From Callaeas wilsoni (lineage: Eukaryota > Chordata > Aves > Passeriformes > Callaeidae): 64,000 nt of DNA. The stretch covers positions 1 to 64,000 of the forward strand of contig VWPU01014917.1 of assembly GCA_013398955.1 (NCBI GenBank), in the 5' to 3' direction. This document shows, piece after piece, positions 14,101-28,133 of the stretch. Made by a program: the position numbers and the translations under genes. The notes beneath the pieces are model-generated. The model did no database searches. It saw only the letters and a list, made by a program, of their open reading frames with translations, and was not told the DNA's origin. How positions within the stretch are numbered: the stretch's first letter is position 1; every line of letters starts with the position of its first letter.

Positions 14101-15930
14101 TACAATTTCATATCACAAACACTATGTCTAATTGGAAAAGGAGAGAGAAAAAGAGAAATCTCATATGTTTAATTCTCTTACTAGAAGTGTTTTGTGCCCC
14201 AATGAATGTAAAATCAAGATTTAAAAAATTTTCCTAGTGCAGCTCAAGATACAACTTTGTACATATGATCTTATAAAAAATATAAATCTGTTAAATATTA
14301 TCTTCTCTCTGTGTGTTCAGGAAAACAACTAGTTGACACAAGAAAAACTGCCTTCAGAGCTCTAGCTCTGAAGATACTCTAAGCAAATCCTTGTAAACTG
14401 TGTTGCCGGAGCTTTCTGCTTTGCTCTGAGATTCAGGAGATATTGAAGATGATTCCGTGGAGATTTATGGAAGAGCTGCGCCTGTGGTGTGAATGAGAAG
14501 TTGGTATATAATCAAGAGTATGATAGAGACCCAACTCCTGTTCAGCTGAGGAGAACACTTTTTTGGTTTGCTCTCTAAAAATCAAGACCTTCATCTCTTC
14601 CTGCTTGATATTTCTCAATATTTTTTTTGTGGCTGTGTAAGAAATCTGTGTGCAAAGTCTATCTGTTCCTACAGGTGGCCATGTAGAGTCCCAGTATCTT
14701 CTTTGGTAATTGTGCCTGTATAACTATCAGGAGTAGGAGGTGCTGGTGCCAGAAAAATCCGACAAAGGTACATTAAATAAACCTGCAAACCTGGTCTTGT
14801 ATAGTGCTTCTCAAGATGACAGCTGACATATTTCCTGTTTAAAAAAAAGCATGCGGTATTAATTTTTCTTCCCAGCATTGCTTGTTTAGAATTCTTGTGC
14901 CACTGTCTCAGGAAAAAAGACAAAGCTGCAAAGAGAAGTAGGGTTCTTTTCTTAGATGCTGAGCCTTTCCTCAGGTCTGAAATAGAAGTAGGAAGTCTGA
15001 GGCCTGAATGTCAGAGCACTCTCTGATAGCTTAACTGGATCATGTTAACGTGACAATTTGAGAGGGAAGGTGGCTGATAACTGGGATACAGAGACAATGG
15101 TAGCAAAGGTGGGGAGAAATGGCAGCAGTTACTGCCTGCAAGACATCCAAAAGTTACCTATCAATGAGGAAAAGCAAAGAGAGACATAAATTTTGGCTAT
15201 TGAAATAACATGATCATCAAGGGTTCTGCATCTTACTACCTAAAAGATAGGTCTACACATCATTAAAGCTACAAGACTGTCCAAGGTTTACAGAAATGAA
15301 AACCAGCCCTCATTTCGACCTGCTTCCTGTAATTATAAATAGAGATGATGTATTTTTTAATTAGATTCTTCCTGTCAAATTTTGCTTGCCGTAGTATGCC
15401 AAACAAGGATACAGATATGCAAAACACTTCTAAGAGGCAAGGACTAGGACGACTTAATTGCTGCTCACTCTTTCAAATAATCCCAAATCCATCTGGGGCA
15501 GTCTGCACCTATAGCCTATGGATACATTTATTATAACCTCATAAGCAACTTGTTGGAAAGAACATATTCATGCCTGTCACGAAGAAAAAGTAAGTTTGGA
15601 CTTTTAGATATCTGAGACATCTGGAAGGGCCATGAATTTCCTGGTGGAAAATCTTCTCAGTGAAACATCTGGGGCTTATTTCTCTGTCTAAAACCAAATA
15701 ACCTGAAAACTGTTTGAAGCATGTATTTAAACATAATAACTAGCAGGATGTTTGCTCTACCAGCAAAGAGCAATGAAATGCTTCAGAAAAAAAAGGACAC
15801 AAAAAGCCCAACCTGAAATGCCTCTGCTGCAGAAATTAAAGTATCATTTTCAAAATAAAGGAAGAGTAGGAAGGTCTTGTGTTCACAGTTGCTTTCTGCA
15901 CTGAGCTGACACTTGGTGAAAATGTTTTCT

Positions 15931-15951
15931 GATTTTTTTTGGTTGTTTTTT

Positions 15952-15982
<31 letters not shown>

Positions 15983-15998
15983 GGTTTGTTTGTTTTTT
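15931..15998. repeat. T-rich tract with T24 core
   Basis: T-runs broken by G, A and GG, with an uninterrupted T24 at 15959-15982. A further T-rich stretch lies at 16312-16339. On the minus strand this reads as an A-rich tail, but I found no retrocopy attached to it. Confidence 0.9.
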
Positions 15999-16612
15999 AT
16001 GGAAGGGGGAAACCTGTATTTTTAATTTCTTACTTTGAACCTTCTTCATGCATGACAAAAAGGTTCATTCCTCTCCTGTTTTAGGATGATTGAGTCAGCT
16101 ATTCCTTGCCTGGCCAAGCTGAGCAACCATAGCTGTTGTTTTATTTTTAATTGGGCTTCACAATGGCTTTTGAGTCATCAAAAACTTCCTGCTACTTAGG
16201 TTGTCAGCAGTTTTCCAATCTGTGGATCTTTGTTTGTTGGCTTGTGTTTTGTTTGGGTTTTTTTTCCTTTGGACCACTGCCAGGATGGGCTTGAATGTTG
16301 CCTCTTGCCTTTTATTTATTTTTTTTTTTAATTTATTTTTTGCTCTGGAAGTGAAAAGTTAACCAGAGGCACTGCAGGGCAGGAGAAGAATGAGTATCCA
16401 TGGCCACAGGAATGCCCCTGAGTGCCCAGGGTTTCCATGGCCGTGCACCAACCAACTACAACAGCAAAGCACCTGTGACGAGTTTCAAAACTGTCTCCGC
16501 TTTCATGAACTGCCTTTTGAATGCATCCCCAATACTCAATCCTTGTTTTGCCCCTTATAAATAGAAGGACTAGTGTTTCAAGAGGAGACTGTGTGTGCAC
16601 TGAAAAAATAAT

Positions 16613-17668
16613 GGGTAAACTGTCTGGGTGGTCGAGTCCAGAGAGTGGTGGTGAATGGAGTTACAAACCAGTAGGCGGCCAGTTACAAGTGGAATTCCCT
16701 GGGGCTCATTATTTGGGCCAGTCCTGCTTAATATCTTCATTGATGATCTCGATGAATGGTTGAGTGTACCCTATGTAAGTTCGAAGACAACACCAAGTTG
16801 GGCAGGAGTGTTGATCTGCTGGAGGGCAGGAAGGCTCTGTAGGGGGATCTGGACAGGCTGAATTGAGGGGCCAAGGCCAGCTGCATGAGGTTCAACAAGG
16901 CTAAGTGCCAGGTCCTGCCCTTGAGTCACAACACCCCCAGACAGCACTACAGGCTGGGGACAGAGTGGCTGGAAAACTGTCCAGTGGAAAAAGACCTGTG
17001 GATGCTGGTTGACAGCGGCTGAACAGGAGCCAGGGTGTGCCCAGGTGGCCAGGAATGCCAATGGCACCTGGCTTGTATCAGGAATACTGTGGCCAGCAGG
17101 ACCAGGGCAGTGATTGTCTCCCTGTACTCGGCTCTGATGAAGCCACACTGACACACTGGACCTTCCGTGTCCAGTTCTGGGCCCCTCACTGCAAGAAAGA
17201 CATTGAGGTGCTGGAGCATGTCCAGAGAAGGGCAATGGAGCTGGTGAAGGGTCTGGAGCACAAGTCCTGTGAGGAGCAGCTGAGGGGGCTGTGATTGTTT
17301 AGTCTGGAGAAAAGGATGCTCAGGGGAGACCTAATCACTCTCTACAGCTTCCTGAAAGGAGGCTGTAGTGAGGTGGGAATAGGTCTCTTCTCCCAGGTAA
17401 CAGGACAAGAGGAAACGGCCACAAGTTGCATCAGGGAGGGTTAGATTGGATATTAGGAAAAATTTCTTTATGGAGAGGATGGTCAGACCCTGGAACAGGC
17501 TGTCAAGGGAAATGATAGACTCATGATTCCTGGAAGTATTTAAAAGATGTGTAAGTGTGGCACTTGGGGACATGGTTTAGGGGTTCACTTGGCAGTGCTA
17601 CAGTTAATAGTTAGGCTTGATTATCTTAAAGGTCTTTTCCAACCTAAATGATTTTATGATTCTATGAA
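16613..17668 (+). mobile_element. CR1 non-LTR retrotransposon, 5'-truncated copy
   Basis: The copy is about 1.05 kb, forward, and begins inside the reverse transcriptase domain. The translated remains include [20 protein letters not shown] (16680-16750), the block just before the RT catalytic centre. The catalytic FADD motif itself reads FEDN in a shifted frame at about 16782-16793. Further on, VQFWAP and [14 protein letters not shown] mark the C-terminal end of ORF2. The non-coding 3' end ([12 protein letters not shown] region, then AAAGGTCTTTTCCAACCTAA) finishes with ATTTTATGATTCTATG, the avian CR1 tail. Stops and frameshifts show that it is dead. Its 5' truncation is typical of LINE insertion. 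The left edge is approximate. Confidence 0.93.
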
Positions 17669-20059
17669 AGCCAAACAGAAGGATTGGGCATTATTGCTTG
17701 TTGAAAGAACTGGTTTCTTATTTCACTTACAAGCTCTTGGAGAAGATGACATCATCCCTGCAGAGCTGATAAAGTTACACCGGTGTATGCATTGTGAGTG
17801 TAGGATGGCACCAAAGGCTTTGATGCTTTGCAAACTGCAGTTGTTTATATGTTAATTTTTAAAATTGTATAGGGGTTATGCCTCTGTCCTTTTACTGTGT
17901 AGTCTAAGAGGGCAGCTTAACCAAGCCATGCTTCTCTTCCCACTGTAAAAATTGCTTTCAAATTAATTGGCAAACAAAAGCACCATGAATAAAACAGAGC
18001 TTTGTGCTTCGTATTTCAGAGTTTTTGATTGTAGCTAGCTCCCACTAGAGAGTGTGAGCTATGCGAGACATTTGCCTCTAGTGAATGAAACTGGAAGGAT
18101 GAATAGCAACAGCTCCAAGGTAAAGTTGTGTTATGTTATTGCTGTATAATAATGGTTAAGCTCACACTGAAAATAAATTAGTTCTTCTTGTAATTCGTAG
18201 TAAAATCAATTCTGAAGAGAATGGCTGGTTTTGTTTTTTTTTTTCCTTGAATGTGTTGTTTGCCTGTTTTTGTGTTTTATGGCTCTGCTACTTATTTTTT
18301 TAAGTCAGTGAAGAGTATGGTGATTATAGAGGGAATATATGAAGTGAGAGACAGGTATGTCTTCATAGTAGTTGCTCAAAATGAATACTGTTTTTATCAG
18401 AGGGCAGAGTTTTCCATTTTATTTGAGCCAAATACTTTGCAATGAAGTTAAAGTGGCTTTATTGAAGGGAAACCTATTTTATTCATCATTACTAGTTAAC
18501 ATGATGGGTTTTTTAGTGTAAGGTAGTATATAATTAATTCTCGTGTCAGAAGAAAGCATATACTTGTTTCAGTCTGAAAACAAGTACCAAAAGGCTATGT
18601 TTGGAAAGAGGGGATGAGCTTGTGATGAATGCCTTGATCTAAGGTTGGGAGAACATTTGCTCTTTCTGAATGTGCCAGAAGCTTGCTGTGTGACTGTGGG
18701 TTGACCACCTTAGGGTTGCCTCTGCTGTGGGAACTGTGATTATTCCCACTGTTTTAAATTTGCTCCTAGCTTTGTTCCAAACTTCAAGTATTGGGCATGT
18801 TTCTCCATGTGAAAACATTAAAACCTTTCAGCTTCTAGTATTAAAGGTGTCTACATGCAGCCGTGTTCGCTTCATAAACCACATCCACATTCTCATTAAA
18901 CTCAAAACCATAAATCAGTGTAATCAGTGTGCTTATTGAGGACTTTTTTGTCACTCTTTTTTTTTTTGTTTTACTTTTTTTACAGACAAGTCCGGCCCAC
19001 AAATTTGGGAAGTCCCTAGTTTTGTAAGATGCAAGTATGGTGTTCCTGGAATTTTCCTTCTGGGAAATATTAAACCAGATAATCCATACAACTTCAGGGC
19101 ATATTCTGTATGTAATAGGGTATTCCAAGTTACTTTGTTACAGGCAGCTGCAAGGAGCATCTGAACTGCACCACATGGGTGTGAAGGCTTATCTGTGGTA
19201 CAAAATGTTACATCAATTAATTTGGGAATGGAGAGCTGTATGTAGTCTAGGCCAGCTCATACGAGCACACCCCTAAGGACCAGGTCTGCACAATAGCCCT
19301 GGGCTTTTCTGAAGTAATTTTGACAGCTTAATCTTCAAAATAGCATCTTCCACTTCCTTGCTTATTCTCAGCTATCTAAAGGAGTGTTCTTCCATGATAC
19401 ATGGGTTTGGTGGCAAGTCTGCATCAGACACTTCCAAACAGCTGGTCCTGGGCTGTTTTGACAGCCTGATGCCCAGTTGCATTGCAAGGAAACCCAACGA
19501 TTTCTTGTGAGGTAGATTGTCAAAATGATCTATGTTACAAGTTGCAATTGCTGGGCAGGGGCTGGAGTACACACATGAGACAGTTTGCTCTGAAGCTGAC
19601 AAGTTCCATCTTGGCTGGCGATGACACGTAGTTACATAAAAGTGCCATGTACATATGTAGGTCTTGTAGGTGTCTGTGACCATTTCCAGTATCTCCAGCA
19701 GGCAAACCCACTTCAAATCAATTGGATAGACTTCTGTAAGTCCAGTCAAGTACTGCAGAAAGCCATGTGCAGTCTTAGTGGGTTTGACCCATTTTGCGTA
19801 TCAGAACTGCTCTTTATGCTTTATTTTGCTTTATTTTGGTCATTCAGATTTGCTGTTGTTTTGGTTTTTTTTAATGTTGGCAGCAAGCACTGAAAACAAG
19901 GGCCCCAAGTGGATTAGTTTATAGGACCTTTTATGCTTATAGCAAAGTACAAGTACTTGATAGTTCTTTTGTGCATGGAAGAAAGTGATAACTAATGTCA
20001 TTGATCTACAGTAGCTAATGCCAGCTGATTTAGGGGGATTACTGAGGTGATGCAGGCAT

Positions 20060-22553
20060 GTTCCACAGCAGAGTGTGGGATCACAGCATACAGATGAGGT
20101 TTCCTGAGATGGGGAAATCCCAGGGAAGTGCCAAGACCTGCCAGGAGTTGGCCACTTGCACGAGACATGGTGGGATGGGTTTTGTGACTAGAATGGATGG
20201 ATACAGGCTTCTTATGAAGGACCGGCAGGGGACACAAGGATGGGATGTTGCCCTCTAGTCAATGACCAGCTGGAATGCATGGAGCTCTGGCTAGGGATGG
20301 GTGAGGACACAACACAGAGTTCATGGGTCAGGATTAAATGGAGGACATTATACTGGGGGTCTGCTACAGGCTGCCTAAGCAGGAAGACCAAGTAGGTGAG
20401 GTCCTCTATGGACAGACAGGAGAAGCCTCACGTTCACAATCCCTGGTCCTCAAGTGGGAATTCAACCATCCCATTTTCTGTTGGAGAGACACCACACCGG
20501 GGCATAAGCACTCCAGGAGGTACCTGGAATGCATTGATGATAACGTCCTTCTCCAAGTGATGGAGGAGCCATTGAGGAGAAGTGCTATGATGGACTTTGT
20601 TCTCACCAACAAGGAGGACCTGGTGAAGCTCAAGGGCAGCCTCGGCTGCAGTGGCCAGGAATTAGTGGAGTTCAAGTTCCTTGGGGCAGCCAGGGGGATG
20701 CACAGCAAGCTTTCTGCCCTAGATTTAGGGAGGGCAGACTTTGGCCTCTTCAAGGACCTGCTTAGTAGACTACCATGGAATGAAGCCTTGGAGAAAAGAG
20801 GAGCCCAGAAAAGCTGGTTAATATTGAAGGTTCACCTTCTTCAAGTTCAGGAGAATGCATCCCCAAGAAAAGGATGTCAGGCAAAAACACCAGGAGGTCT
20901 TCATGGATGAACAAGGAGCATCTGGACAAATTCGAACTCAAAAAAGAAGCATACAGAAGATGGAAGCAAGGACAGGTAGCCTGGGAGGAATAAAAGAAAT
21001 TGTCCAAGCAGCCAGGAATTGGGTTAGGAAACCGAAAGCCCTGACAGAATTAAATCTGTCTGGAGATGTCAAGGACAACAAAAGCTTCAGCAGGTACATC
21101 AGTGATGAAAGGAAGATTAGGGAGAATGTTGGCCTTCTATAGAAGGAAATAGGAGAACTGGAGACCCAAGATATGGAAAAGGTTGAGGTAGTCAATGACT
21201 TTTTTACCTTGGTCTTAAATGGCAAGTGCTCCAGCCATTACCACCCGAGATGCAGAAGGCAAAGGCAAGTACAGAGAGAATAAAGAACTGCCTATTGTAG
21301 GAGATCATGTTTGAGACCATCTAAAGAACTGGAAGGTGCACAGATCCATGGGACCTAATGAGATACATCCATGAGTCCTAATGGAACTGGTGATGAAGCT
21401 GCTAAACCACTATCCAGTGTATTTGAGAAGCTGTGGCATTCTGGTGTTGTTTTCACTGTTTGAAAAAGAGGAAACATAACCCAGGGAACTACATACCGGT
21501 CAGTCTTACCTTGGTGCCCAGCATGATCATGGAGCACGTCCTCCTGGAAATTATGCGGAGGCGCGTGGAAAATCATGAGGGCGTTGATGACAACCTACGT
21601 GGCTTCACTAAGGGCAAATCGTGCCTGACAAATTTGGTAGCTTTCTGCAATGAGGTTCCAGTGTTGGTGGGTGAGGGAAGAGCGGCTGGTGTCATCTACC
21701 CATACTTGTGCAAAGCATTCAACAAAGTCACATAGAACATTGTATTCTCTAAACTGGAGAGACATGGATTTGATGGACAGGCTACTTAGTGGGTAAGGAA
21801 TTGGCTGGGTGCTCTTGCTCAAAGAGTTGCAGTCAATGGTTCAGTGCCCACGTAGAGACCAGTGATGAGTGGTGTTCCTCAAATGTCAGTAATGGGACCA
21901 GCACGGTTCAACATCTTTGTCAGTGGCATGGATAGTGGGATTGAGTGCACCCTCATTAAGTTCACTGGTGATACCCAGCTGTGTCATGTGGAGGGAAGGG
22001 ATGCCATCCAGAGGGACCCTGACAGGCTCTGCTCCCGTGAGACCCCATCTGGAGTACTGTGTCCAACTCTGGGCCCCCCAGCATAAGAAAGATATGGATG
22101 TGTTAGAGGGAGTCCAAAGGAGGGCCACAAAGATGCTCAGAGGGCTGGAGTACCTCTCCTTTGTAGACAGGCTATGAGAATTGGGGTTGTTCAGGCTGGA
22201 GAAGAGAGGCCTGCAGGGAGACCTTATAGCACCTTCCAGTACCTATAGGGGGTATAAGAGACCTGAAGAGGGACTTTCTGCAAGGTCCTGTAGTGATAGG
22301 ACAGGGAGAATGCTTTAAACTGAAAGAGGGTAAGTTTAGATTGGATATTAGGAAGAAATTCTTTACAGTGAATGTAGTGAGGCAGGTTGCCCAGAGAAAC
22401 TGTGGATATGCTGTCTCTGGAAGTGTTCAAGGCCAGGTTGGATGGGGCTTTGGGCAGTCTAGTGCACTGGAAGGTGTCCCTGCCTATGTCAGGGTGGTGG
22501 AACTAGATAAGGTGTAAGGTCCTTTTCAATGCAAACCATCCTAGGATTCTATA
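20060..22553 (+). mobile_element. CR1 non-LTR retrotransposon, long copy with endonuclease and RT remains
   Basis: This is the longest CR1 in the window, about 2.5 kb, forward. A 190-codon open stretch at 20338-20910 covers the back of the endonuclease domain. Its catalytic GDFNH motif reads WEFNH and the SDH motif is SGQ. The RT region at 21433-21735 keeps FTKGKSCLTNLVAF, but the motif A aspartates are gone (VIYPYLCKAFN in place of the usual YLDL...AFD). The FADD motif reads FTGD at about 21960. At about 22030 the reading jumps from [11 protein letters not shown] to [15 protein letters not shown], which means roughly 270 bp has been deleted internally. The 3' end, AAGGTCC...CCTAGGATTCTATA, is a decayed CR1 tail. 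The element cannot be active. The 5' edge is uncertain by some tens of bases. Confidence 0.93.
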
Positions 22554-25500
22554 ACCTGTACTGAGTACCACCCTAAGGAACCAATTTAAATAATAGATAT
22601 TGGATGGCTGATGTCTTGAAACATACGTGATTTATTTGCTCTTAAGTACAAAAAATAGTCTTCTTATTCCTAGAAATATTTAACTGCATTTGTTCTCTAA
22701 GCTTTGAACTCTAATTATGAGCGTTATTGGGCCATTATATACTGTTTTCAGTGTTCACTTTAAAACAGTTTTGCATTTCTTTCAGGCTAAAAGCATAATC
22801 AGCTTTCTTTTTGTTGGTGTTCTTGAGTACCATGATCTTCACTTGCTATTTCCCCAAACTATTCCAGTCTTTTTTTTTTCCTCTTAGGACATCAGCTAGT
22901 CCTCCATGGTACCATTTAGAGTCTGTCCACTATAAAGGAAAATAGATCAGGAATTTGTTATTAAAGCCATTTGTTTCTACTTATTTTCTTGATGAACTTT
23001 GAAACAGAGTGATCAGAGTATAAGCAAGGAATGAGTATTGTTGAAATATGGCTGGTAGGGTTGCATTTGTTCTTTCCCCACAAACTTATTATTTTACTTG
23101 TAACTGCATTGAAGAGTGTTGGTTTTTGTTTTAGTGTTATTCAGATGTTATCCTAATGAATTCAGAGGGGTTTTTTTGTTTGCCTGTTCTAGTCCAGACA
23201 ACTGTTTTAAAGCTGAGTGTTGAAACTTCTTGGCAGCTAATCAAACAAGGAAGAAATGACTGATTAAAAAAAAAAAAGAAAGAAGCACAAGTGCCAAATA
23301 AATTCTGCTTAAGGGTAGAAAATGGGACTTAAGATCCTTTGTGCTTTTATAAAATCTTGAAGTTAAGAAAAGAGTCTGCAGGATACATGTATTTTCACCA
23401 TTTTTTCAATGTTCTTTTATTGAGTTTCATTCTCATAAACTTTAATCTTGCTCTTTTAATGACATCCCAATTGATGTTCGGTTTAGAAACCACAAAGCCT
23501 TTAAGAGGCAGTCTAAGTATTAGGAAGAGTTGATGACTGTACTCATTATAATATTGTTGGTTGAGCAGATCTTTCATTTAAACCTCCAAGGTTCAGGCTA
23601 TGTGTGAAAAATGATTCTGTTGACAAATGTATGATGTTCTCTTTGATAGTGCTGCCATACTTTATTTTGTCTTGTGTTTCATATAAACCCTTTGTGTGAA
23701 TATGTTTAGTGTATTTTCTAACATCTAAACCTATGGGTTTGTGCTAGTTTTTTAGTTACTGTTGTTGAGTTTTTTAGCTTTCAGACATCTGATCACAAGC
23801 TTCTGAGTCAGTTTCATTATAACAAGACACTTTACCTGAGCTTCTTATATCTCTTACTGGCTCTGTTTTTGACTCTCGTTAACTCCCCATCTCTTTTGGC
23901 TCTCAAAGTTTTGTGAATTTTACTAGAGCTCCTGTTGTTTTGGAACCGTTCCCTACTCCTCTTTCTCTGAAGCTGTCTTCTTTTCCCCAGGATCTTCCTG
24001 CTCTAGGTTTTCAAATGGCCAGCTATCTTGTCCCTATTTTCTCGTGTTTCCTTAGTTTTGATTTTTCATAGAGAAGTGCTCATGGATGCAAATAACCTCT
24101 TCTTAAGTACATCTTATTGCAGGACTAACATTTCAGCTGCACTGTTTTTAAAAGAGTGCCAATGTGGGTCACTCGGATGGAAATGCCATCATTACACTGT
24201 GTTATTGCTTGGTATCTTTCTTTTTGTGGTATATTGTCTGGTAGATGTTCAGCCACTTATGACAATGAAACCACCGCAGCCAAAGATTGCCAATTGCTTA
24301 CGGTGTGCTTTCCTGCCTATCTGTGAATTGTGTGGGTGGTTCTGAAGTAATGCAGTATATTTTAGTTTTGTGATAGAATAGTAAGTAACCTGTGGTGTCC
24401 AAATGCAGTTAGAATAGCAACAGTGTTATCCTTGGAACAACCTGTATATTTAACTGCTCATACCAATAGGAAACTTTTTCTCAGGGTTATGTGTTAAGAA
24501 TAAAAGGCTGCAAGTTATCTGTTCATTCTCCTACATGACTTCAAAATTCCTTTTTCAAATATGAAATACTTCAGTTTTCAGTTTTATAAGAGACGTACAA
24601 AAGATAGATGGAATTGTCATGAAGTAGTTATCATTTTTGCCTTCCTGGACTACTACTTACCTTTAAAAGAATGATTTCTGAGATTTTAACTCAGTGCTTC
24701 TCCTACACACAGATAGACACACTCTGAACAAATGATTCCTCAGATGATAAACTTCATTGAACTTAATCCTTTCTCTCCTCCTCCTCTCACTTTTCTTGAC
24801 CTATCTCCTTCTTTGAGACTTATTTCCATTTCCTTGGATACCTTCACAGTAATTCCAGCCAAATGTTAATGAGAGCTTGTCAGCTGTAGGGATCCCCTGT
24901 GTATCAGCCAAAAATCTATATATACTTTCAAATAAAGAATCCTGTTTTTATGGCCTCTCTCCTTTCTGTTCAGCTGAAGATGTCCTCAACTACGAAGGTG
25001 AGGAGAGCTAGCTCTTTGTCTTCTTAGTTAGGAGAAGCTGAACACAGATGCGGAAAGGGATTTGAAAAATCTAGATGCCAAAAAGTTTGAATGGATGCAG
25101 AGGTTAGGTTATTCTCATGCTTTATGTTAGTTACGTTTACTGTGAGAAAAATGGGTTTTTTTGAATTGAAGAGATGGAGCTTTTTTGGTCTAAGTTTGAC
25201 TTTGCTGAATTCCATTCCCTGTTTGGTTTGCATGTCATCTCAAATTTAATTAACTTAAAATGGTAGAATTAGGTGTGTTAGTTCCCCATCCTACAGGCTA
25301 TTTTCAGGTTTTTTTATGCAGAAATGCAATTATTTTTCATTTTTTTAGTTAGCTTTGTTTCTAGTTAATATTAAACATTGCAATAACACAAAATTAATTT
25401 GGCTATCTTGTTCCATGGCTGTTGACATTTTGAGCAATCATACACTTTCTAACAATGCCTGTGTGGCTGCTGTTGGAAGCCATGGTGTCACGCTTGGATG

Positions 25501-26485
25501 CAGATAATGTAATAAATTCTAAATTGCTCCCTGGGGAGCACTGTGTTAAAGGGAATCACAAAGCAAAAGGTCTGAGAGTCAGTGACAAAGCTGCCCAAGA
25601 ATAGCAACAGGTAGGCATCCACTCATTACGTGTTCACTGTGGTGTGTTGTCTGTATTTGAGACCCCTGAAATAGCAGTTTCAGAATTTTGAACTTTGAAC
25701 TTCCTTTTGTTATTCTTAAGTCAAACCCATAATATTAATATAACAGCTTTCTGTGTTTGTTTTCAATGTCTTTGTTATTTCAGCAGAATATTTTTATTGG
25801 CAGTGTATTTTTCCAGTGGCTCTTGAGGATCTAATGTGGCATTTATGTTTCACTTCATGCACTGTATTACCTGACCCCAGGAGTATTTTGTGGCGTCTAC
25901 CAGACCAGAGATAAAAGCTGCTGTTTCAGACTAGGAGTGCAGGCTGTGTTCAAAATACCACCATTTCCATATCAGAGTAGGAGTTCCTTTTAAAGTGATT
26001 GTGCTCTTATGTCCTTACGCCCAGTTGTGCAAACCTTTGGATTATCCTTTGTGTGGAGGCATGGCTTGGTCAATGTGACTGCACATCAACTCTTCAAAGT
26101 GAGCGTAGTTTATGAAGTACTTTGACAATGGCAATTACTGTGCTAAAAATAAATCATGTGCATTAGCATTAATAACTACTCCTACAAGATATGCTAATCA
26201 CTCCTAAAGGGCTGAAAAATTGGGAATACTGTTGTACATGCTGGATTACTTCTTGTAATGTAAAGTTTAAGATCTAGGAAGTTATTAGGGGTATTTCCAC
26301 CAACCTCTAAATGAGTATCGAAGAGCAAGTTTGCTAGAGTTCAGCAACCTACTGACTTGTGAGCATGGATAACTGAAGGTGACACAGTTGCCATCACCAA
26401 AAATGACCTTCTGTATAGCCCCTGTGCCTGACCTTACTTTTAAAGTTCTGACCTCACAGAAGTATTGGTTTAGTTGCAATTTTAA

Positions 26486-26566
26486 GGGATAGGTTTTTGG
26501 GTGGGTTTTTTTGGGGGGGTTTTTTTTGTTTTTTTTTTTTTTGTTTTGTTTTGTTTTTTTTTTTTT
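26486..26566 (+). repeat. G-run cluster followed by a T-rich tract
   Basis: GGG runs at 26499, 26503 and within G7 (26513-26519) give four G-triplets with loops of 1, 7 and 1 nt, a canonical G-quadruplex motif on the transcribed-sense strand. From 26520 it passes into T-runs broken by single G (TTTTGTTTTG units). Confidence 0.8.
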
Positions 26567-28133
26567 AAGAAAATACTTTGAGTTACAAAATTAGATTTAT
26601 AGAGGAGAAAGGTATGGGGGAAGGAGTATAGCTTTGTTTCAAGCAATTGCAGTGGAGCTACTTTGCACACAGGGCTTTTAGGTCAAGATAGTGATGGTGT
26701 GTGGGGCTGCTGTCGTGCTTGAAAATGAGAATAGTTTTTAGTGTACACTGCTAATCTTGAGCACTAACATGTGGCTTACACACAGATTATTTGCTTTCCT
26801 TTTATTTCATGAATGTCAAACTTTTTACCCAAGATGGGTTGTGTGGCATCAGTCCTGGCCTAGATGCTTTGTTCTTTCTCTATTATATTGCCCAAAGTGA
26901 TGATGATGTGACACAAACCAGGCAGCACCTAGTCACATGAGAAGGGAGAGATGAGAGCAGTTGGTTGTAACTGAAGCCAGATAAATAATTATGTTTGGTT
27001 TGCTGTGATCTGTGGGATGCAACTAGACCATTCGTATTTTTCATTAGTTCATGACAACTAACAGTGACAGCAACTCTATTACATTTTAGAGGGCCACCAA
27101 AGGGCCGCTTGCCATGTGCAGGTACAGAAAGCCTGAATCTGCTGATCTGCAATAAAATTTGAAAAGCATCAAAATATGGCGCATTCTGAAAATAGCATGA
27201 TCATTCTCAGTGTGAAGCTTGGCCTTGAATGAAACAGTATTAAATATTCATTTCCACCAATGAGTTTGTACTACTTTGCTTAGAAATATGGAATACTCTT
27301 GGGCTGGTGAGTAGGAAGAGATGCTTTTTCTGCTTTTTCCTGAGGAGTAATTGGTTTTATTAAAGAAGAGAGGATACGGGAATGCAAAGGGAAAACTGAG
27401 TCTTGTTGGCCCTGGTAACAGGATTCCCATTGTGTTGGAAACAGCTGAACCAGAAGGGAGAGTGTTTAAGAACTGCATAGCTCGAGTGTGTGAATGTGTC
27501 AGACTCGTGATGTGTAAAGCCAAACAAGGCTTTGGGTTTAGAAAGGGAAAACTGAGCATAAAGAAACTTTGCTTTTCATCAACCCTACTCTGCAGAGCAT
27601 GCTGTAAGTGAATAAGGAGCATACCACCACTAATAAGAACAATTGTAACCCAATCATGTTTAAATGAAAGATGAGCTAAGACATTTGAGTAAGATAAGGA
27701 TTTTCAGAGGCTGTGCCAAAAGCTAGAATTGAAGAGGGATTTTTATTTCTGCAGCTTGATGCTGGATCAGTCTAATCTCTCCCTCTTTCATTCCCTTTCT
27801 CTGTAATTTTGGAAACAACCAAATGAACAAAGTAATCTGTCCAGTGGGTCTTGCTCAAATTACTGGAAATCTGGTGAGAACTGGCTGTGGTTCCAGCTAG
27901 TGACTGCAAAGTTGAGTGGTTTTGGTGATTTGTACCAACACCAGTAAACAAGAGTATCCTCTCATCTCATACTGTAGAGCCCTTTGTCCTATGAATGGAA
28001 TCCTTGATCACTGTCTGAACTGCATTTTTGAAGGGTGCCTACTTTTATTTAAGTAGAAGGTAATATAAAGAGGATACTTGGTTGTATCTTGGCACACACT
28101 GGCTGCCGACTTGGTAACACTTTCTTGACATTT

